Of a DNA stretch of 64,000 bases, positions 57,660 to 64,000 are shown in pieces (the stretch's first letter is position 1; each line of letters starts with the position of its first letter). Under the pieces are notes generated by a model that saw nothing but the letters and a program-made list of their open reading frames with translations, was not told the origin of the DNA and did not search any database. The DNA lies in the NCBI GenBank assembly GCA_051294375.1, contig CM119270.1:19285572-19349571 (forward strand), written 5' to 3'. Origin of the DNA: Paraspadella gotoi (lineage: Eukaryota > Chaetognatha). Both the position numbers and the translations under genes were made by a program.

Positions 57660-58625
57660 TTTTTCAACTTGCATTCCGTCAAACTTCATTATATCTAGCT
57701 TTCTTCACTCACTTTTCTACCGGCTCACAAAATTTCTTCTCATCTATCATGGGTTAAATAAAATAAAAAGATTTCAAGTAAATGTGACTCATATTTTTTT
57801 TCATTTAAACTCATTTCCAGCTGGTACGTTTCACTTGAACTTTATATCAGCTTCGTCATACGTTTCTACCCCACACACAAAATTTCAACTTTCTATTCCA
57901 TCCAGATTATGGATTAATTGGAGTATTTATTGTGTAAATTAGTTAAAATGTTTTTAGTAATTTCGACTTTTATTTTTTTTTCCATTTAAATAATTTTCAC
58001 TCACACGATTCCATCGAATTTTATATCCAGCTTTATCACACACTTTCCTACCCAACACAAAATTTAATTTCCGAAGTCCAACCAGCGCAATCACGAGTTA
58101 TTGGAGGCTTTTTTGCTAAGATGGGACGGGTATGGACGGATGATTGCTAATTAATTTAATTATTGCATTAATTTATTACTAATTTGGTGATTATTAAGCT
58201 GATTAGATTAATTATTTGGATTTTATTATACTATCCTGCTGATACATTTATAGTATAAAAGGAAAAGGAAGCATAATCAATTATTTAAAAACAGGTTTTT
58301 TGTTTTTTTCCATTTTAAACTGCGATTTCACTCAAACTATTCCGATCGAAAACTTGATTTCTGTTATTCACACACTTTTCCTACCCACATGTACCAAAAT
58401 TCCAGGTTCAGATCAGCCCATCCACTCTATGAGGCAATTGGTTGTTCAAATAGTGAATATATTTTTTTTTGTTTTTTCCATTTAAATCTTTCACTTCGGA
58501 CGATTCCGATCGAACTTCGATATCCAGCTCGAATCACACACTTACTTATCCACACAGCAATATTTTCATTTAAATTCCCCATCCATCCATATCAGAGTAA
58601 TTGGTGTTTCTTTTGCTAAGGTGGG
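57660..58625 (+). repeat. Degenerate tandem repeat, unit about 165 bp
   Basis: A pattern recurs with anchor words near 57700, 57851, 58031, 58365 and 58528: T run with CCATTTAAA, then TTCACTC..ACGATTCCGATCGAA, TATCCAGCTT..ATCACACACTTT, CTACCCACACA and AAAATTTC..CCATCCA. Spacing is about 150-180 bases, with one double step where a unit seems lost. Units are heavily diverged by substitutions and indels. Confidence 0.7.
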
Positions 58626-58686
58626 ACGGGACGGGGAACGGACGAACGGACGGACGGACGTACAGACAGACTGACGGACGGACATC
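58618..58686. repeat. (GGAC/ACGG)n short repeat
   Basis: GGGACGGGACGGGGAACGGA, then GGACGGACGGACG. Confidence 0.9.
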
Positions 58687-58841
58687 ATTTTTTTTGGCTA
58701 TTTATCATAATTCGATGTTCTGACATGATTAAGTGTGTGCCCGACAGATATTGAGGGGGCGGACCGACGGGACGAAAAAGTGAGAGTTATAAAAAGTGGA
58801 GTTATAGAGTGCGTGATCTGCTGATAAGTGCGATTCCGACT

Positions 58842-59522
58842 AAAAATTAAAACTAAATCCTAATTTAAGACGAAATTAGGGCGTTTCTGGGAAAATAAGG
58901 CCGTCAGGCGCGAAGGGCTCCGGAGAGTCCTTTTACCGATCAGTCGGCTAACGACTCACGGCCGTCGGCTTAATGTCTTCTCCCTCGTCGGTCAGGAATT
59001 TCGTTCCGTGTTCGGTCCAGACAGTCGGTCGTTAACTTTGTGGTCGGTCGTCGTCGGTCGGTCGGTCGGTCGCGATTGAGAATTAACCGCGTTATGTCAT
59101 CAGCGGTTAGAGTACGAGAGGCGGAAGACGAGAAAGCGCTAATCGCGTTTAAACGGTTTGATTGGAGAGGAAATAGTGGGGCCCGGGAGAGAGATAGAGA
59201 TTGGTTGATTGGCCCGAATTAATTGGTCGCAGTGGAGAGAAGCTGAGGAGAGAATTTGTCGGTAATTAGCGAAAGGTGATCGGATGACGACTGAGAGAGG
59301 GGAGGCAGGGGTCAAGAAAAAGCCTTCGAAATGTCCCCGTTGTCATGGCGACGGGTACGAAAGAGGTCTCGCTAGCTGAGGACAAATAAATGCAATGACC
59401 TCGATTAGGCGATAAATTAAGGCCAGACGATGATCTACAAGCAAATGCAAGCAACATAGAAAGATCAGCTGGAGAAACCAAACCAATAAACGAGAAACAA
59501 GGGAGAATCTCTTCTTCTTTTT
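58842..59522 (+). repeat. Segment Y, copy 1
   Basis: Aligns with 60146-60775, with frequent small indels. Contains GGTCGGTC runs and an X-box (59339-59352). It ends at a 25-N gap, directly before the second copy of X. Confidence 0.8.
59339..59352. promoter_or_regulatory. X-box (RFX site), Y copy 1
   Basis: GTTGTCATGGCGAC is close to the palindromic RFX consensus GTTGCCATGGCAAC. It is unchanged in the second copy although the surroundings carry indels. Confidence 0.4.
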
Positions 59523-59547
59523 NNNNNNNNNNNNNNNNNNNNNNNNN

Positions 59548-60145
59548 ATTGACACGATTTTCAGGCGGAAAAGGTTGTGACAGTACAGACAGACGAGTAG
59601 GAAAAGAGAGATGTCTCTGAACTATCAAGATCATCGCTAATTTGCCTGAAACGATTGTGAAAAAGAAAAGCCAGAGAAATCGTGAGAAAGAATCTCAAGA
59701 TTCCATTTTCGCAACCAACTCACAATCACGATTCCTTTCTCTTGACAATCAATCAATCAAAGCAGCGTCTCAAGTCGAGTCTTTACGCGTTACAAGCTCG
59801 ATAAGCACCTCACATATCAGTCAAGCAGGCGTGAACAATCAACGACGGGGTCACGTCGACCCCGTCACGCTAGCGTCTTCCGTGACGTCAAACGTCACAC
59901 GTCACACGTCACAAAGAAAAAAAAAGAAATTCGATGACAAAGCAGATTTTTTAACCTTCGAAGTCAGAACTGCTCTCTTTCTCCAAAACGACCCATTTTT
60001 GTTTATTTATCCAAAAATTAAAATTTAATCTTAATATTTAATTTAAATGTATTTTTATACTTCTGACTCAAACCATAACCCTAATTTAAAAGCCTAATGC
60101 CAAGCCTTAACTTAATCCTAAACTTTAATTAAGCTTTAATTTAAA
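59548..60145 (+). repeat. Segment X, copy 2
   Basis: Second reading of 55337-55966; begins at the gap edge with ATTGACACGATTTTCAGG and runs directly into Y. Confidence 0.8.
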
Positions 60146-60775
60146 AAAAATAAAACTAAATCCTAATTTAAGACGAAATTGGGCGTTCTGGGAAAATAAG
60201 GCCGTCAGAGGCTCCGGAGAGTCCTTTTACCGACAGTCGGGCTAACGACTCACGGCGTCGGCTAATGTCTTCTCCCTCGTCGGTCAGGAATTCGTTCCGT
60301 GTTCGGTCAACAAGTCGGTCGTTAACTTGGTCGGTCGGTCGGTCGGTCGGTCGGTCGGTCGGTCGCGATTGAGAATTAACCGCGTTATGTCATCAGCGGT
60401 TAGAGTACGAGCGGAAGACGAGAAAGCGCTAATCGCGTTAAACGGTTGATTGGAGAGAAATAGGGGCCCGGGAGAGAGATAGAGATTGGTTGATTGGCCC
60501 CGAATTAATGGGTCGCAGGGAGAGAGCGAGAGAGAGAGAATTTCTCGGTAATTAGCGAAAGGGACGGATGACGACTGAGAGAGGGGGCAGCGGGTCAAGA
60601 AAAGAGCCTTCGAAAATGTCCCCGTTGTCATGGCGACAGGGTACGAAAGAGGTCGCTACTGAGGACAAATAAATGCAATGACCTCGATAGGCGATAAATT
60701 AAGGCAGACGATGATCTACAAGCAAATGCAAGCAACATAGAAAGATCAGCTGGAGAAACAAACCAATAAACGAAA
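60146..60775 (+). repeat. Segment Y, copy 2 (X-Y junction is the empty site)
   Basis: Continues from X through an A-rich junction (60140-60152) with no insertion. Holds a longer GGTC microsatellite (60326-60364) than copy 1. Confidence 0.8.
60624..60637. promoter_or_regulatory. X-box (RFX site), Y copy 2
   Basis: Same GTTGTCATGGCGAC word as 59339-59352. Confidence 0.4.
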
Positions 60776-61388
60776 ACAAGGGAAACAACGACTACAACGA
60801 CGACAACAACAACAACAACAACGACAAAAGTTTTCAAAAAAAATGGATTTAATTTTTTTTTTTTGACAATTTGAAGTCAATTTGAGGCCTTTTTTTGTAA
60901 AGGGCGATGTGGGGCGGTGGATTAGAAGGGGGAGGAAGGGGGAGGGAAAGGGGGGGTAGGGAGGGGGAGGGAAAGGGGGGGTAGGGAGAGGGAAGGGGGA
61001 GGGGGAGAAAGACAAACAGAGTTTGGTGGCAAAGAATGTTAAATTTAGAGAAGATGACGACGGCGACAACGACGACGACTACGATGACGACGACGACAAC
61101 GAGGCCTCTTCGTGTGCATTCAATTACCAACGTGGACCCAGTTTTTACGGGGGGCGATGAAGACGACGACAACGACGACGATTGAAGACGACGAAAACGA
61201 CGACGACGACAATGATGAAGACGACGACGACGACGACGACGACGACGACCACGACGACTACGGACTGCGTCATTGAAGTTGACACGAAAAGTGACGATTT
61301 TCGATATCATTAGGGAAAGAGCTTTGATCACTCCTCTCTCTCTCTCTCTCTCCTCTCCCTCCTCTCTCTCTCTCTCTCTCTCTCCTCT

Positions 61389-61443
<55 letters not shown>

Positions 61444-61610
61444 GCTGACTCTCGGTGTGAGGAACATGCGATAAGACTCATAACGAAATTCGACTCTTTC
61501 CAAATGCGGTTTGAAAGGAGGAGGAAGAGGAGGAGGATGAAGAGGAGGAAGATGAAGAGGAGGAGAAGAAAGAAAAAGAGCAGAGGGTACACTGAATGGA
61601 ATTTGCATAA
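60776..61610. repeat. Triplet, G-rich and TC tracts
   Basis: (ACA/ACG)n at 60785-60828, GGGGGAGGG at 60925-61005, (GAC)n at 61050-61100 and 61155-61265, TC runs at 61334-61440, GGA/GAA triplets at 61515-61580. Frames here are by-products. Confidence 0.85.
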
Positions 61611-62360
61611 TTAGAGAAAGGTGTCACGAAAGGCGTGAAGTGAGAAAATGTAGCGGGTGAAACGGTGAAGGAGATCTGTGAATCTGTGAATCACAGATGA
61701 AGGAGGGGAAATTCACTGTTGCGGGAGTGACAGCTAAAATGTGACAAGCGTGACAGTGATGAAAGGCTTGTGAGGAGAAGAACAGTGAGGTTATGTGATG
61801 GCACAAAGAAGATTGGACCGAAGAGAGTGGAATGAAAGAGAGTGCAGTGAAGAGAGTGCAGTGAAAAGGGTGAAGTGAAGAAGTTAAATATCAAGAGAAT
61901 GACGCGTTAATAGAAAGTGAAGAGAGTGCAGAGATCACCAAAAGCGTGAGAGCTTTGAAGTGGGTGATTCAATCACACAAAAATGGAGGCGGAGGAGACG
62001 GAGGCGTCAAGTTGAAAAATGTCGACCGAACGTGAGAGTGAAGAGAGAGAGACGTTGAGGAGAGAGAGGTTGTGGAGAGAGAGGATGAGGAAAGAGAGGT
62101 TAAGGAGAGAGAGTATGAGGAGAGAGAGGATGAGGAGAAAGAGAAGGAGGTGAGGGAAAGGGAATAGTAGATAAGGGAAAAGATGAGAAAGGAAATAAAG
62201 AGAAAGAAATAAAAAAGGAAAAAGGAAAAAAGAAAATTAAAAGAAGAAGGAACCGGAAAAAATGGGAAAAGTTTACCAGTGGATATCGAATCCCATTGTT
62301 TTAATTTCATCAATTTATTAATATTATAACAAATTTTAAAAAAGATATCCATTGAATTAA
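61611..62360. other. GTGAAG/GAGAG-rich spacer, no gene seen
   Basis: GAGAGTGCAGTGAA is repeated at 61838-61880. A GGAGAGAGAGGATGA purine stretch spans 62035-62160. Then A/G-rich and AT-rich sequence. Confidence 0.5.
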
Positions 62361-62491
62361 TGAAATTGATACAACCAATGAAAAAACTATCCATTCATTT
62401 AATAAATAAGCTATCGTGCCCCTGATTTTGGACAGGCTTTGTTGGTTCCTGCAGGTCCCTGCAAGCTTTTAATCAAGACTCTCTCACAGTC
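62361..62491 (-). repeat. Short dispersed repeat, copy 3 of 3
   Basis: Reverse-strand match to 2743-2906 and 47002-47156, lacking about 32 internal bases between GGGACCTGC and CAAAGCCT. Confidence 0.7.
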
Positions 62492-62539
62492 TTGTGTAAT
62501 CAATCCCAGAGTACCTGGCTTTCCTATCAATGAAGTGAT

Positions 62540-62750
62540 TATATTATTATTATTATTATTATTATAATATTAATATGCGAGACAAAAACAGAAGAATCAT
62601 AGAAAGATAAAAATATTGGAAGAGAAAGCTCAAAGGTGAAATCTCTCTCTCTCTCTTTCCCTATAAACAGTAAGAGAAGCGGGGGCATCAGGCGGAATCG
62701 GGAGGCATCAGGTGGCATCAGGTGGCATCAAACGGCATCAGGATAGAGAG
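62540..62750. repeat. (TTA)n and GGCATCAGGTG tandem repeats
   Basis: (TTA)n at 62540-62565, then about five units of an 11-12-base GGCATCAGG repeat at 62690-62743. Confidence 0.85.
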
Positions 62751-62849
62751 AGAGATAATCAGCAGGCGAGGAGAGGAAACGAACGACCTCATGCGGCGAG
62801 AAAAAACGAATCGATTTTCGGTGACGAATTTTCAGCCAAAATTCATTCA

Positions 62850-63180
62850 AAGCTCAAGTTTTTTTTTCTTTTTTTTCTTTCTTTTTTTTTTTTTGATTTG
62901 AAATCTTTTTTGTTCTTCGCCGGCAGATTATTTGTTCCTGTCGTCGTCGTCGTCGTCGTCGTCGTCTTTTGTTAGAAATCAGCCTTTTATTTCGCTTTTT
63001 TGCCAAATTTGACAAAAATGAAAAGGGCAGGGGAAAACAGGGGAGAAAAGGGGAGAAAAGGGAAAGGACTTGATTGGGGAGGAACGAAAAGGAAAGGAAA
63101 GGAAAGAAAAGAAAAAAAAGGAAAGAAAAGAAAAGGAAAGGAAAATGAGAAACGAAGAAAAAGAAAGGAAGGGGATAAGT
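62850..63180. repeat. T-rich, (GTC)n and GGAAA tracts
   Basis: T-rich at 62850-62900, (GTC)n at 62938-62966, purine GGAAA sequence at 63010-63175. Confidence 0.85.
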
Positions 63181-63423
63181 TAAAGATTTTTCGAAGAACC
63201 GCAGTTGAAGAGTTTTACTTGGCGTAAGGTAATCTTTTCTGTAATGCAGATATGGAATATGGCAAAGCGCATTAAAACGCTAGGGTAAGTCGAATCACGA
63301 ATAAAATGTAAAAAATATGGGTGAGTAACGCCCCTTGAAAGGCGAGGGGTAAGGACGGGCGAGGTGAGTCCTTCGAATAAACGGGACGGAAATCCTTCGC
63401 GCCTGAATTTCTGAGTTGAAGAA

Positions 63424-63621
63424 ATGAATCGTGAATTTTATTTCATCGATCCAAAGATGAAAAGAAGAAAATATTTTTTATCTCGAGTCACAGAAAAAAA
63501 GGCTCACGTTTCACGGGCGAAGGTTTTGTGTCGTCACGTTATATGCTGCAGTCGAGAGCCTCTTGCCGCAGTTGCTGTCAACGATATTGCCGCATTAGAG
63601 GAGCTTCTAAGGGAGATTTAA
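63424..63621 (+). CDS. Candidate small ORF of 65 codons
   Basis: ATG frame reading MNREFYFIDPKMKRRKYFL, later VLCRHVICCSREPLAAVAVN and DIAALEELLREI, then TAA. The C-terminal helix-like part recalls an ankyrin-type helix, and an acceptor-like ATATGCTGCAG precedes it, so it may be part of an exon rather than a small gene. Evidence is weak. Confidence 0.25.
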   Translation: MNREFYFIDPKMKRRKYFLSRVTEKKAHVSRAKVLCRHVICCSREPLAAVAVNDIAALEELLREI

Positions 63622-63957
63622 GGGGAGAGTATCCTTCGTAAGCCTTTGCTCAAACAATTAGTTTATAGAAACCAATTTTAAGCGACAACAAGAAATAATA
63701 AAAACTTATTCCTCGATTTTGAAAAGAAATTTGAGCAATGTTCTTGTATGAATCAGACCGTTACGATGTACAGTAAAAAGGCTTAATACCATGAAATTGG
63801 AAGCCTTAATATGTTTGAATATTCACTTGTTTGTATGTTTACTAGAGTGTACTGTCATTTACGAAAGAAAAAAATAAGTTGAAATTTACAGCTAAACTTT
63901 ATTGTGTCATTAACTAAGAATATCATTTTCCAAAAAAAAGTAAAAAGAAAAAATATT

Positions 63958-64000
<43 letters not shown>
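63622..64000. other. AT-rich spacer ending in (GA)n at window edge
   Basis: No gene seen; a GA microsatellite covers 63961-64000. Confidence 0.7.

Larger units (their letters stand above)
55967..58841 (+). mobile_element. 2.87-kb insertion with an empty site (copy 2 of element)
   Basis: Segments X and Y are contiguous at 60140-60152 but here are separated by 2,875 bases. The insertion begins CAAGTTTTGACAAACAATG, exactly where similarity to 1-495 begins, and ends CGATTCCGAC. TAAAAA stands at both edges and could be a target-site duplication, although A runs weaken this. Only faint inverted similarity links the ends (GTCGGATCTGC / GTCGGAATCGC). It has no transposase or reverse transcriptase frame. 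It holds a SINE-like unit, TC microsatellites and degenerate 165-bp repeats, so it would be non-autonomous or composite. Confidence 0.6.

Overview
The window looks like draft-assembly nuclear DNA of a multicellular animal, most likely a non-model invertebrate; I cannot name the species. The evidence is interrupted open frames with GT/AG splice signals and short introns (about 63-105 bases, one of about 750), an XK-related-type membrane protein gene, RFX X-box, CRE and YY1-like promoter motifs, a tRNA-derived SINE-like sequence, extreme microsatellite density, and many CpG-containing ACG/GAC triplet repeats, which suggests weak CpG methylation. There is no bacterial operon structure, CRISPR array or rRNA gene. 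Gene density is very low: only two genes can be defended well, both on the minus strand between 42.3 and 45.5 kb.

Layout. 1-4 kb: end of a dispersed element running off the left edge, microsatellites, a 41-bp minisatellite and a CRE-rich stretch. 4.1-14.5 kb: two tandem copies of a unit of about 5 kb, riddled with single-base indels against each other except for a perfectly identical core of about 900 bases; a third, 'empty' copy of the core's flanks sits at 4.1-4.4 kb. 14.5-24.9 kb: microsatellites, gaps, a probable TATA promoter and a few exon-like islands. 25-33.8 kb: an X-box/CCAAT promoter, a 2.3-kb AT-rich stretch without coding signal, then a run of GC-rich exon-like islands and a long RNA-type hairpin. 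33.9-39.9 kb: an inverted duplication (arms about 2.8 kb, axis near 36,874) with a perfect core and noisy ends. 40-46 kb: gene B (42,352-44,575, multipass membrane protein) and gene A (44,688-45,455, XK-related-like), head to tail, with an X-box upstream of A. 46-55 kb: low-complexity DNA with a few candidate exons, one with cystine-knot-like cysteine spacing. 55.3-60.8 kb: two copies of one locus, of which the first carries a 2.87-kb insertion and the second is the empty site; one end of that insertion also occurs at 1-495. 61-64 kb: triplet repeats, a third copy of a short dispersed repeat and one small candidate ORF.

Much of the large-scale structure (direct repeat, palindrome, locus duplication) may be assembly artefact: the copies differ mainly by indels and lie beside gaps of exactly 25 N. 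Biologically the best leads are the A/B pair, possibly bicistronic or one interrupted XK-related gene, the X-box in front of it, and the mobile element with its empty site.
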